Assembly (NCBI GenBank): GCA_016785225.1 | Contig: JAFBJZ010000005.1 | Span: 310,001 to 374,000, forward strand | Source of the DNA: Psettodes erumei | Taxonomy: Eukaryota; Chordata; Actinopteri; Pleuronectiformes; Psettodidae | Direction: 5' to 3' | DNA length: 64,000 nucleotides | In this document: positions 35,803-46,531 of the stretch, in pieces | Layout of the letters: each line of letters starts with the position of its first letter | Numbering within the stretch: position 1 is the first letter of the stretch | Made by a program: the position numbers and the translations under genes | The notes under the pieces: model-generated | What the model was told of the DNA's origin: nothing | Databases searched by the model: none | The model's input: only the letters and a program-made list of their open reading frames with translations

Positions 35803-36971
35803 GTGAGACTGAATAGCTGAAGTCCCTCCAGAATTCTCAAAAAACCTTTGCCGAATTCCTTCCAAATAAAATTTAACATCATGGATGCTTGCCACAAGAG
35901 CTCCCATTTACCAATTGACGTTTTGAGTGAGCATAGTGCTTACTGCTGCACAGCTGGAACAGTGAGGCTATGTGTGTAACGTTTTTGTGTTGTTTGTCTG
36001 ATGATGATTTTTTTGCATCCTCATATGTATGCAGCTGAAATTCTCTGCATCTTTTTTTACTCCTTTTATACTGTGCTCACCATTTCTTCCATCTGTGTTG
36101 GCTGGATCCTGCACAGAGGGGTCTTAATGTTGGCAGGAAGTCTGCGATGAGGGATGAAGAGAGAGGTTTTTCTCATCGGGGGAAAAAGAGATAGGGATCA
36201 TGCGCTCATGCGCTGTTATACAAAATTGACAGTGCCTTAGATGTTACTTAAGTCACAGCTTCAGTGATTCATGAGTGTGAGGAAGAAAAAGTGGGACAGT
36301 GATTCTGGAAGACAGGAGTGGAACATGCAGACCAAGAGTAAATCCAAGGGGAAAGTCTGAGTTGTGTGTCAATGTTCATGATTGTGTGCATGCATTCCTG
36401 CGTGCTTGACATCAGTACACTGCTGCAGTTGCCAATGGGTATGAATGTATCACATAAAGGGTTGATTTTCAGCTAGTACAAAACAGTTTTTTTTTAAAAA
36501 GCACGCTCGAAGCAACATAATGTACAAATGGTTGCCATGTTTACTCTTCATGCCACTCCAAATATCGGAGAAATGCTGAAGCATACAGACTAAACCAACC
36601 TCAGCATTAGTTCAATTTTATGAAAACATCATTGCTTTATATAATAGTGTTAAATAACATTCAGTGAAGTCAATTGACATGAACACATTTGGAACGTGAT
36701 GTTGTGTCATGGTGGCAGAAGGTCTCAAAAGCTTTTTTCCAGTCACATTATGGATTGATAGAATTGAGCCGGGTGCACATTTCAAACTAAGCAGAACAGT
36801 TAGTTGAGTGATTGAATATAGAAAGAAGATTGTATGCATTTCAGCAGAGGTGTAAAGTGCCTCTGTGTGTAGTCACTGTCTTTCCAGAGCTTCAGTGCTC
36901 TTTAACAGAGTGTCAGAGTTGAGTTGAATGGCTGCCTCAAGCTTAACATATGGCTTTTGTTAGGAATCTGC

Positions 36972-37004
<33 letters not shown>

Positions 37005-37980
37005 TTTCTGTATGCATGTGTGTCTCCATGTGTCTCTCTCTTTTCACATACACTCAGCCAGAATGGAAAATGAAAAGCCGGTGGAAAACATTCACAGATC
37101 TCTTACTAACTACATGAGCTTTGGCAGTGATTTGACAGCATATCAGAAAGTTAGACAGTGACATGTGAATCAGAGCTGCAGGGGAGAGAGCACAGGTCCA
37201 AGACTGGCCTCAGGTGAGAGATTAGCCCGGGATTATCAGTAAGCAGAAAGATAAGATCGCCTTGCAGGGACAGAAACTGAAGGCACGTAACATATAGGCT
37301 CAGTCATTGCCTTAATAAAAATCCAAGGCCACGTTATAGCTGCTTATTAGGGGTCTATCAGAATGACATCACACACTCATGTTTGGGAAGTTGTTGCTAT
37401 AGCAACCTCATCAACACACACCCTGGCATCATGAGAGCACGCCTCAGGTATTGGTCAGTGAACCACAGACTTGATGACTGTAGAGGAAACTTGTTAAATT
37501 TACCACAAGGAGTCAGCTTCCTTTCAGTACACAAACACAGAGAGGCTTATTAACCCAATGTCATCCTGCGCTGAGCAACGCACAATAACTTCTCATAGTT
37601 CCCAGCTGTGCTTGACGCCGCTGCTTTGAACAAACCTCGATCCGACGTGCCTCCGCGTGGCCGTGCTGCGACCGAGGTGTGAGTCAATTTCCAAAATGTG
37701 CTGTGCTAGTGCAAACTGTGTCTCGACACAAGCTTTGTTCTGTTCCCTTTCGGTCAGCTCAGGTGGAAAGTCCCAGGCGTTCCCTGATGCAGGTCTCTCC
37801 GATGAGACATTTGTGGCCTTGTGCAAAATCAGTACAATGTTGAGAGGCGATGATTGCGTTTGTTGCAGTTACACTGCAGCGGCGGGCCACCCTGAAGCAC
37901 CCATGTACTGTTTCTTCCTCACCATACCTCTGTAGCTGTTTGACTTGCTCTGTCTCGCATGCTTGGCACATCACACTGAA

Positions 37981-38006
37981 GCTGTGGTTTAGGAAAACGG
38001 GACAAC
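37981..38006 (+). repeat. 26-bp exact duplicate, copy 1
   Basis: The sequence begins GCTGTGGTTTAGGAAAACGG and is identical to 41000-41025. It includes TGTGGTTT, a RUNX-type core, and is followed by a pyrimidine-rich stretch, as is copy 2. Confidence 0.85.
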
Positions 38007-40999
38007 TGCTGCTTTTCCTCTGTTTCCCTCAGTATTTTTCCCTTCCACCTTCTCTGTCTCTCGTATACACTCACTCCCAAATACGCACAAGGACACACCT
38101 ACATATGTACGGGCTCTAAATCAGCCTTAGCTTGACACTTCGACCGGGAATTCTGGAATTTGGCTGCTGGTTTTCCATGGAAAACTTTAATGGAGAAAGC
38201 AGTGGTGCTTTGAATGTGTGATAGGAGAGTGTGATTTTACACCGGCAGACAAGCCAAGCATGTTCCGCTCTGTACAACATTTGTTCGACCGAGCAGACTC
38301 TGAATGGCTTTTCAGTATGGCAGGCAGGGTCAGGGAGAGGGGACGCGCACACAAGGCCAAACCTCAACTACAAGGCCACATTACAAGCCACATGTCTCAC
38401 CTTACTGCTTCCATTCTTCCGTTTTCTATGTCTGCTCCCATTGCTAGTTGATCTGTCTCTTCTCACTTTTTTTGTCTGTCTTTCCTACATCTGTCTTTCC
38501 CGCTACCTCAGCTTTCTCTCCCTGACGGCCCAGACACACTCGCACTGAAACTCAGCTTTCTGATGCTTTTAAATACACATTCCTGTTGACGCATTTGGTC
38601 TGAGAGTCGTTTGTGTTTGAATTTGCTGTGCTCAGTACCACTTGACTTTTTATGTTGGGTCCTTGTCTACAAGAAGACTTACTTGTGCATGTGATTTTCA
38701 AATACATATACTGTATGCTGACAATGCACATTGAGCAATGTTGTTGGTTAGTTGGTTCTTTCGGCACACGGTGAAAATGCACGTGTATGTACAGTAAATG
38801 TACTATAAATTAATCCTCATAGTGGACAGTCCAATTTCCATTGCTGAAGTTTAGATTTTACATATATAGTTTTCCTTTTGAATGAATTCCAAACCATAGT
38901 CCTCCTAGCAAGAACATCCTATGAATACAAAGTGGAACCATGTACTTTAATTTCTCTGCAGGGGCTAGACAGTGTATTAATCATGCTCCTTTCCTTCATT
39001 TATAGAAGCCAGGTTATTGTGCAGCATTAATCTGTCTGAAGTTCCCCTGTTCCAAACCAAACTCTCTCCATTTAGCTCCTGCCCACTGTTAAAACTAACA
39101 AATCCACACACTCATCAACATTGTAATTAAGGGAAAATTCAAATCAACCATCATTTTCTTTGCATGTTTCACAAGACACACACAATAAATCATTGCTCCG
39201 TCTTCCACCACGCTACTAGTTTAATAGTGATACTGCATGCAAGCAAACATGCTCCCGAGGCCGCGGCTCAGACGGGGATGAGATGACAGATGTTTTTTCC
39301 GCCGGGTAGATTTCAACCAAATTGCCCGGTTAAGTTCATGCATTTGTTTGTTTCGTCTGTCCCCGCCAGACATCCGCGTGGAGGGTTTATGTTCTGCCAT
39401 ACGTGCAACACATGCATGGAGCCAGATGATTGCACTGAGCTCCATACTGTAGAGTGATTTGGGGGGGTGGGGGTGGAAAAATGAGTGGAGAGCAGAGATT
39501 GATGAGGTGAGTGGTGTATTTCTGCTGCCAGTGGAGACAGACAGTGGAAGACACATATTCATCATTTGTGTTGAGCAGTTGTTGACAGACATGAAGCCGG
39601 TGCTTGTATGAACACCCACAAAGTTAAGTGAGAGTCAGGGGACTGGTCTATCGTGGACAGACACAATATGTCTTTTCTTTATGTTTTTTTTTGGTTTTTT
39701 TTTTTACCAAAATGCGCTGAGCATTCCCTGGGGCACTCCTCAGCTTATTGGGGTAGCGTGTGTTTGTGTGTGTGTTGGGGGGGGTCGCTTCTTACAGGGT
39801 GCTACCGGGGAGCTCCTGAAAATGAAAAGCATTCTGGTGGGTTTATCTGATTGAACACACATGCTCATTAAGTGGCAGACCGGTGGGAATGGCCGCTCTC
39901 ATTAGCAGACTCATAATGAGTTAGATAAGGATCTGAGAAGGTATATCTGAGGTTAGGAGGCTATGGTTAATATCCAGGAACCACAACATGTACATGCGTG
40001 TTTGCCTGTTTGTGTGTGTGTGGTGAGTGGACCTCACAGCACAGCTTGGGAACATAAGCCACGACACATGTTTGTACTATAAGTAAGCCATGTAATAAGA
40101 TGACTGTGTACATGTCGTGTGTGAATGTGGATGTTTGTGTGCGTGTGTGTGTGTGTGAGTGTGTTCCTCTGACTGCCTTTGCCTGTGCATGAGAAAGGCC
40201 TTGAGTCACTACATCTCCTGAAAAGCCGCTTGGGTTGAGCAGTGGATGGAAAAATGGCAAAGGTCCATATAAACAGAGGACATTCAGATTCACACATGTA
40301 GGTGAGTTAGACGACACAAATTCATCAACTTATTACCGCAACTACCCAAGGGGCCGGGAAATTTTCAAAAGGTCGGGCACAGGCACCATGTGTCTGCAAG
40401 TGCATCCATCCCTGTTGTCTCCACAACACTTCTTACCAACAGGGTTTTCAAAAAAATATGGAAAATGCACATGCTTCTGCATGTGATGCTTTGCTACAGC
40501 AGAGGTCTGTCAACACCCGGCGACACATCTTGTTTGTTTTACGGGTGTCCCTCATGTTTTCATTTTGATCCCAGCTCCAAGCGTCTCCTCCTAGTGGTCT
40601 TTTGATGATGTGCAGCAGATGACGTGAGGTGACGGCGAGACAGAGAAGTTCTTGAAAAGGAATGTTTGGACATGTGTTAGATCCCGAGAGAGCGGTGTAA
40701 TGTTAAAGGATTAGGCCTGTGCTGAAAAAGTGAACCGAAATGTACAGAATTTCAATTTAATTTAGTGACATCGCAGAACAAATATATTGCTGACATCGTA
40801 GCTTTGGAAGTACAAGATGTGAGAGTGAAATGCTGACAATGGCAGTTTAAAGTGCTGGTATGAAAGTGTCAGGCGGTGAGGGTGATTGTGTAACATAATG
40901 AGTGGAGGGATGCTGCGCCCCCTTCGCCTGCTGCAGGCAGACGACAGAGCTGAAGGATGGTTTACAGGAACTCTGGGAGTCTTGGCTCGGTACTCTGGA

Positions 41000-41025
41000 G
41001 CTGTGGTTTAGGAAAACGGGACAAC
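41000..41025 (+). repeat. 26-bp exact duplicate, copy 2
   Basis: Identical to 37981-38006. Both copies are preceded by a CTTGG...CTG(A/G)A context with weak further similarity and followed by T/C-rich DNA, so the full duplicated unit may be nearer 80-100 bp. Confidence 0.85.
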
Positions 41026-41650
41026 AGGAATCTTTCCTTTCTTTGCCCTTCTGTTTTTATTTTGTTTTGTTTTCCCTCTTTCCTCCCTCCCTCCCTCTCT
41101 CTCGGTGTCTCGCTCGCTCGCTCCCTCACTCTATCAAACTGTGGCCACCTTTGATTTAGTTTTTGTCTGCTCTTTGTAGGAGGTTCTGAGTTGCTGCAGT
41201 CAGCAGAACTTCAGAAAAGCACTATGTCAGGCTCTCTTCGGTGTTGTAGTCTGCTCCGCAGGCGGAGGGAGAGACCTGCTATCTGACTCAAACAGGAAGG
41301 CATTTATATCCTCAACATGCCATGATCCTGGCACGGCCTCCCGCAGCACAATTTCTCTGTGAACACGGCCAGTGGAAAGTCTGATCCCCTGACAGGAGAG
41401 CAGATTGATTCCTTACACATGGCACTGAATGTGTCTGTCTGTGCTATTAGTGTTAACATGCATTTCTTTTCTTTTTTTTTTATCTTGCACCAAACTCCAC
41501 TTGTCATTCCCACATACCGAGGGCAAAGTCCTCCTTTGCTTGCCATTTTTTTGTCATCTGTGAATTGTCTCAGAGTTTGTGTGTTTTCTTTCATTATTTC
41601 ATTATTTTGTTCTTGAGCTCATTTCCCACATCTCCTGTTTGTGTCTTTAG

Positions 41651-41695
41651 GGGCAGAAAGGTTACCCTGGTCCACCTGGACTCCCCGGAGAGTCT
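41651..41695 (+). CDS. col27a1: col27a1 exon 8, triple helix
   Basis: A 45-bp exon between gtgtctttag and gtaagt encodes GQKGYPGPPGLPGES, five perfect triplets, corresponding to human GHKGYPGPAGHPGEQ. The KGYPG core is shared. Confidence 0.96.
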
Positions 41696-43932
41696 GTAAG
41701 TAACTTTCTCTTTTTCCTTTCCAAATTGACATTTTGGATCTCCTGTGCTTCTGCTATTCTTCACACTCCCATCAAGACATGAAAAAAACAACATTCCCAT
41801 ATCTTGGAACTGATGCCAAGATGACATCATGTTTTTGTACAATGAAAAATATGAAATTTCGCATGTTGTTGATTACTTATCCATATTACATCCTTTTACC
41901 TGATGCACAGCCCATTACCTTTTCTTGTAAATGCAATGCATTTACTTTCAAAAGTCTCTCAGTAATGTCTTTCTCTACATCAAGACCCTTATTGATGACG
42001 AATCCCCAATATTATCTCTTCTCACCTCATTCTTTAAAGCACACAGTCATCATCCACTCCCAGGTCACTGACCCTCTTGCACTGTGTGTGTGTGTGTGTG
42101 TGTTTGTGCGCGTGCACAGTGCATGCCTGTTGGGCGGCAAGATTAGATTAGCCTGTTATGGAGCACCAGTGAGGATAGACATCTGGCCAAAGCGCTGTGC
42201 TATAGTGATGCTCTCCAGGACAGCACAAAGTGATGCCAAATAGAGAGAAAAAGAGAGAGAAAAGAACCAGGAACAAGCCAACTAGGCCAACAGTGACACA
42301 CTCGCTTCGTCTCACTTTCTCTGCTCTGGAACTGCCAGTTGTCATTCAATGTTCAGTCTCCGCGCTGTGTTATTCTCAGGCAAGCATTTCATTTCACTTC
42401 TAATTTCATTCTCCTCTTTATGTCCATCTTACTGTTGGAAAATCTTTTCAATGAACTCTTTTATTCACTGCTACAAGTGGGAGGAGACATGACTATTTAG
42501 TCCAGCCCAACTTGACTATTTTAAGTATGGAGCATCCAGCCTCATGTCCAGAGCTATTTTCAGTCAGGCTGGGTCATACTACTGTTGGTATTAAAGAAAG
42601 GCCTTAGTCATGGAAAGCAGAGTGGAACATTCTCCTCATTGTCATGCAAGTTCAAAATAAGTCCCCCGTTCTCCGGGGTGACGTCACCAGCGCAGGGAGT
42701 TCCCGCACTACTCATCGTGGAGAAGGAGTCTTTTTTCTCTTTCTCACCGTCATGTCCTTCCACTTTGTCCATCCTCAAACGCCCCCCTCTTTCCCACAGA
42801 GTTGCTGCTGCCGATCATGTGTCCTGTAGTCTGAATCACCCGCAGCACCATTGACAGAGTAATAAGCACAACTGTTTGGCAGCGTGGACTCTCTGAGGCC
42901 AGCTGGTGTGCATAAAGTGTTGACTCTTTGTTACTGTAGAACACCATGGGCCGTGCTCGGAGCCCCTCCTCGCTGCCGGCCACTTGAAGGTCCAAAAAAC
43001 CCACTCTGCCAAATTCTTTTCTGGTTTAACTGGCTGCATTATGCACTATATTTATCCAAGAGAGGGAATGGCAAGCCATGCGCATGGCTGCACGTCCGGA
43101 GTGTGTCAAGGAAGTTATACATGAACACTTGTCCTCTGCAAATTTTGAACACAACTCGACTTTGTGTGTGTGTGTGTGTGTGTTTGTATGTGTGTGTCTC
43201 TGAATTAGCCTCTACAGTCTATACACAGACCACATCTGAGAAGCGTGTGAGACTTTAAGCAGTAACCATGAGTCCTTGCGTCCTAATGGATATACTGAGG
43301 AATGGGTGATAAACTGTACAGTGCTGGAATGTATATGTATATAGTACATTTACTCAGGTACTACACTCAAGGGCCAATTGTACGTGCATGTACTTTACTT
43401 AAATAGTTCCTCTTTTCTATCTCAATTCAGATGCTAGTTGCAGTATTTATTTTCCTAAAGTTATAGTTTCTAGTTACTTTTCTCGTTAAGATTTTATGTG
43501 CATAAAAATATACAATTCTTTATCATGATATTTGCAATTTTATATTGTGATAGTGTGTTTAAATGTTCTTGAGGTATATATACAGTATATCCCCACATTG
43601 TTCAGCACTTAATACTCAAATAATACAGTAAAAAGTAAGAAAATTTACATACACTGGTGATGCACCAGCTTACTGTACTTGTGACACAAAAGTCCACTTC
43701 AGTCCAAAGCAAACTCCTCATTATGCAGTAGATAGCTGATTTGGTTCCAGTCCATCCGGCCTGTGCTGTCTCCTTCTCTGAAACTGTCCACTACTGTGCA
43801 GCATTGCTCGCCTGTGTTTGCATTACTGTAATTTTGATCAGCCACTCCACCTCACCGCTCTCCCTCTCTTTCTCTCTCCCCGTTACCTACCCTCTCTCTG
43901 TGTGTGTGTCTCTCTCTCTCCCTTTCCTGCAG
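41696..43932 (+). other. col27a1 intron 8
   Basis: A 2.2-kb intron with TG tracts at 42084-42103 and 43164-43182, a dispersed repeat at 43317-43560, and a T/C-rich run leading to exon 9. No exon seen. Confidence 0.8.
43317..43560 (+). repeat. Dispersed repeat family D
   Basis: It contains ACAGTGCTGGAA, GTACATTTACTCAGGTACT, CATGTACTTTACTTAAATAG and GTTTCTAGTTACTTT in the order found in a very common percomorph repeat (TACTTTACTTGAGTA-type). Diverged and non-coding. Confidence 0.6.
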
Positions 43933-43986
43933 GGAGAGCAAGGTCCAGTTGGAAGCCCAGGTGCCAAAGGTTATCCTGGCAGGCAG
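43933..43986 (+). CDS. col27a1: col27a1 exon 9, triple helix
   Basis: A 54-bp exon between cctttcctgcag and gtgcag encodes GEQGPVGSPGAKGYPGRQ. The GSPGAKGYPGRQ end is identical to human COL27A1 as I recall it and is one of the strongest identifiers of the gene. The donor (AG|gtgcag) is weaker than its neighbours. Confidence 0.96.
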
Positions 43987-44450
43987 GTGCAGTAAATCCT
44001 CTGCTGTGACTGGTACAGTTGTAGTCAGGGCCATAGTAAGGGCAGAGGGCCAGGTGGAATTAGGTTATGTTCAACAGCTGACTTGGAGGAAAATTTGTGG
44101 GTAAATACTGCATCAAGGAATTGGAATATTTTAAAAAATAAAGTCGTCCAAAAGAAGAGCATCACAAGCTTCACCCTCAGAAACTTCTGAAACTGTGCAT
44201 AACCTATTGTGTTAGAAAGTATATTGCACAAAAGTAACTGTTATTGCTTGTTTTTATAAGACCTGTGACTCTTGTGTCACCTTATTTTAACAATAAAACA
44301 GCAGCTGTAGTCCATAGCCTGTCACTTCTAAATGCCATTGTAACACAAACTTACACACATTCAATGTATATTTTGGCAAATTTGATATCAGGTATAGACC
44401 TGTAAAAGTGTTGAGCTGCTAAAAAAATAGTTCCTCTATTTGTTTTTCAG
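43987..44450 (+). other. col27a1 intron 9
   Basis: A 464-bp intron with nothing recognisable in it. Confidence 0.8.
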
Positions 44451-44495
44451 GGTTTACCAGGGCCTATAGGACCAGTGGGGCCTAAAGGCGTTCGG
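44451..44495 (+). CDS. col27a1: col27a1 exon 10, triple helix
   Basis: A 45-bp exon between tgtttttcag and gtaagt encodes GLPGPIGPVGPKGVR, five perfect triplets, matching human GLPGPVGDPGPKGSR. The following intron hosts mir-455. Confidence 0.96.
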
Positions 44496-45355
44496 GTAAG
44501 TTAGATCAACACCTTCCCCTTCAAAACAGGCTGCTCAAGTTTTTCACTCTGCATTACTAACATTGATGCTTTAGCAGGACCAACAGCGTATATGCTTATA
44601 GGCAAGGCGGTCAGCCTTTTATAGCTTACTGACATGTTTTACCTTTAAGGAGACCATAGAAAATTAGTTCACTTAAGGAGTGAAAACTATTGGTATTTTG
44701 TGCTGTAAATCTGTTGCTGCGTGAGACCGTGCAGATGCAACAACATACAAGTGCATGCATTCCAGCATCCTCCTCTGCATCACCTAAACACATTCATACA
44801 TGCTCACTGGAGCAGTGTGAGCCACTTTTAACAGTATGCTAAATGTAGGAACTTTTACTTGTAGTGTAAACATTGTGTTGCTGTATACAGACCTTTACTG
44901 AAAGACTGGCTGTTGATAAGCCTCGACATACAAACACACACCCTTTAGGTACACAAACAAAGAAACATACGCTTATGGATGCAAACAGCGATTTTTATGT
45001 TGCGTTTCCAATAAAGGTTCTTTATCAGTTCCCCTTGGCTGCTCCGAAAGCCTCCCCCTGCCCCCACTGGCTGGAATTTCCTGTTTAAGCTCCGTATGAG
45101 GCCCTGCTGTGTTAAGGAGGCATTCTAGTCCTCTCTCTCTCTCTCTCTCTCACTGAACCACCTTTCCATATACTCTTCACTCTTTTTTGCAGCATCCTCC
45201 ACATTGTGCACACGTAAACCTGCTCAGCTCATGCTCGCCTGTAACTGGCATCTCAACTGTTCTCAACTGGTGTGGTGTTTGTGTGCTTGTTTTCCTCTGT
45301 GTGTGTCTCCCCGTGTACCGACAGCCCAGTGTGAGGTCCTGGCTATCTTCAGAGA

Positions 45356-45450
45356 TCCCTGGCGTGAGGGTATGTGCCCTTGGACTACATCGTGGAAGCC
45401 AGCACCATGCAGTCCATGGGCATATACACTTGCCTCATGGCTTGGTTCTT
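45356..45450 (+). ncRNA. mir455: mir-455 precursor in col27a1 intron 10
   Basis: The 5p arm at 45371-45392 starts TATGTGCCCTTGGACTACAT. The 3p arm at 45409-45429 starts GCAGTCCATGGGCATATACA and appears identical to human miR-455-3p. The 5p differs from human by one base (C for U at position 9), leaving the seed AUGUGCC intact. The arms pair as a hairpin (GUGAGGGUAUGUGCCC with GGGCAUAUACACUUGCCUCA), closed by a loop around GUGGAAGCCAGCACCA. A CNNC-type motif (CTTC) lies near 45448. The hairpin is in sense with col27a1, so it is expected to be processed from the host transcript. miR-455 is known from cartilage, alongside miR-140. The match is from memory, not a database search. Confidence 0.97.
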
Positions 45451-45582
45451 CATGGAAGCCCACCCTATCCATGCTGGACCGTCTGCCCCTGAAACCCAGC
45501 CCTATAGAGCCAATGGGAGTTGCTGTTCTTCCAGCTGTTTTTGCAGCATTCAGATACTCACAACCACTATTCCTCCTCTCTC

Positions 45583-45648
45583 TTCTCTCCTCTCCTCTCC
45601 TCTCCTCTCCTCCTCTTTCCTGTCCTGCCCTCTCCTCTCCTCTCCTGC
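45583..45648. repeat. (TCTCC)n repeat forming the exon 11 pyrimidine tract
   Basis: Pentamer units of TCTCC with a few interruptions run to the tgcag acceptor of exon 11. Confidence 0.92.
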
Positions 45649-45650
45649 AG

Positions 45651-45704
45651 GGTTTCATTGGAATCCCAGGGCTTTTTGGCCTGCCTGGGCCTGATGGCGA
45701 AAGA
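45651..45704 (+). CDS. col27a1: col27a1 exon 11, triple helix (Phe/Leu/Ile-rich)
   Basis: A 54-bp exon between tctcctgcag and gtgagt encodes GFIGIPGLFGLPGPDGER, six perfect triplets with unusual aromatic and aliphatic X/Y residues. Human has GYIGLPGLFGLPGSDGER, so the hydrophobic patch is conserved. The acceptor's pyrimidine tract is a TCTCC simple repeat (45583-45648). Confidence 0.96.
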
Positions 45705-46486
45705 GTGAGTTCTTGTAAAATGTATATTTCTCTTGATTATTACTTTGAAAATGTACAGGGACTGGCTAAACTCAGCTATTGGCCCCATGAGATGACAACA
45801 GAGCTTCTCCTGCTATTTCATTCAGCTGCCTTGTTGTTGTTACAGTGCGGGAAACAGTCCCCAGCTGTCCGAGATGCTGCTGTATAAAGCTGTGTGGGAG
45901 TGTTGATGACTCATATGATAAAAGCCCCCTCTTTAGAGCCTTTGAACTGCCTGAACTCATCATGGCCTCCTCCTTCTGTGCAGCCTCTAAAACATGGAGC
46001 GATTAGCCTACTTATGACATGCTCCAGGGGGTTGCATCAGCGCAGGGCAGGCTGTAATCACGACCCCTCCTCAGTCAGCCAGCCAGCCAGCAAAATGGCT
46101 CATACCTTAGCTCCACACAACAGACGGTGTCTTCCTGTCTTCTCCCAGGAGAAACCGGTGTTTATTTAACATATATATGTACGTACAAGATGAGGCCCAA
46201 AGCCCTCATAATAGGCTGGAAAAATGTTGGATAGGCTGCACTCAACTGCTCCTCACATCTGTTGAAGCAAGAATGGAGAGAGGCTTACAGCTATGGGTTT
46301 TTAATTGTGTGGTTTGGGCTTGAGTCAATTATGCCCAAGAAGTGTTATGCTTTGGTTTTAATATGGTTTTCACATTGTGTCCATCTTTCTCTTTCTTCCT
46401 TGAACATCTCCATCCCCTTCTCTGCTATATTTTCTATCCTATCTCAACTCTCTCTCTCTACTGTCTCTTGTTTTTTTTCTTTTCAG
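45705..46486 (+). other. col27a1 intron 11
   Basis: A 0.8-kb intron with an AGCC run near 46076-46092 and a pyrimidine-rich 3' end. Nothing else recognised. Confidence 0.75.
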
Positions 46487-46531
46487 GGAAGTCCCGGTGA
46501 ACCAGGGAAGAGGGGCAAGATGGGTAGGCCG
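46487..46531 (+). CDS. col27a1: col27a1 exon 12, triple helix
   Basis: A 45-bp exon between ttcttttcag and gtaaag encodes GSPGEPGKRGKMGRP, five perfect triplets with a basic GKRGKMGR cluster shared with human GLPGVPGKRGKMGMP. Confidence 0.96.

Larger units (their letters stand above)
35803..41650 (+). other. col27a1 intron 7
   Basis: A 5.8-kb intron with a (CT)n run at 36970-37005, a short TG run near 40137-40160, and two copies of a 26-bp sequence at 37981-38006 and 41000-41025. No coding exon recognised; human has none here. Confidence 0.8.
44496..45650 (+). other. col27a1 intron 10 (mir-455 host)
   Basis: A 1.16-kb intron. mir-455 lies in its last third, about 200 bp before exon 11. A (CT)n run is at 45131-45151 and a TCTCC repeat abuts the acceptor. 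Confidence 0.9.

Noticed and set aside
45204..45887. 227-codon plus-strand frame covering mir-455 and exon 11
   Set aside because: It crosses a miRNA hairpin, a TCTCC repeat and the exon 11 splice sites in a frame other than Gly-X-Y. Shadow of other features.
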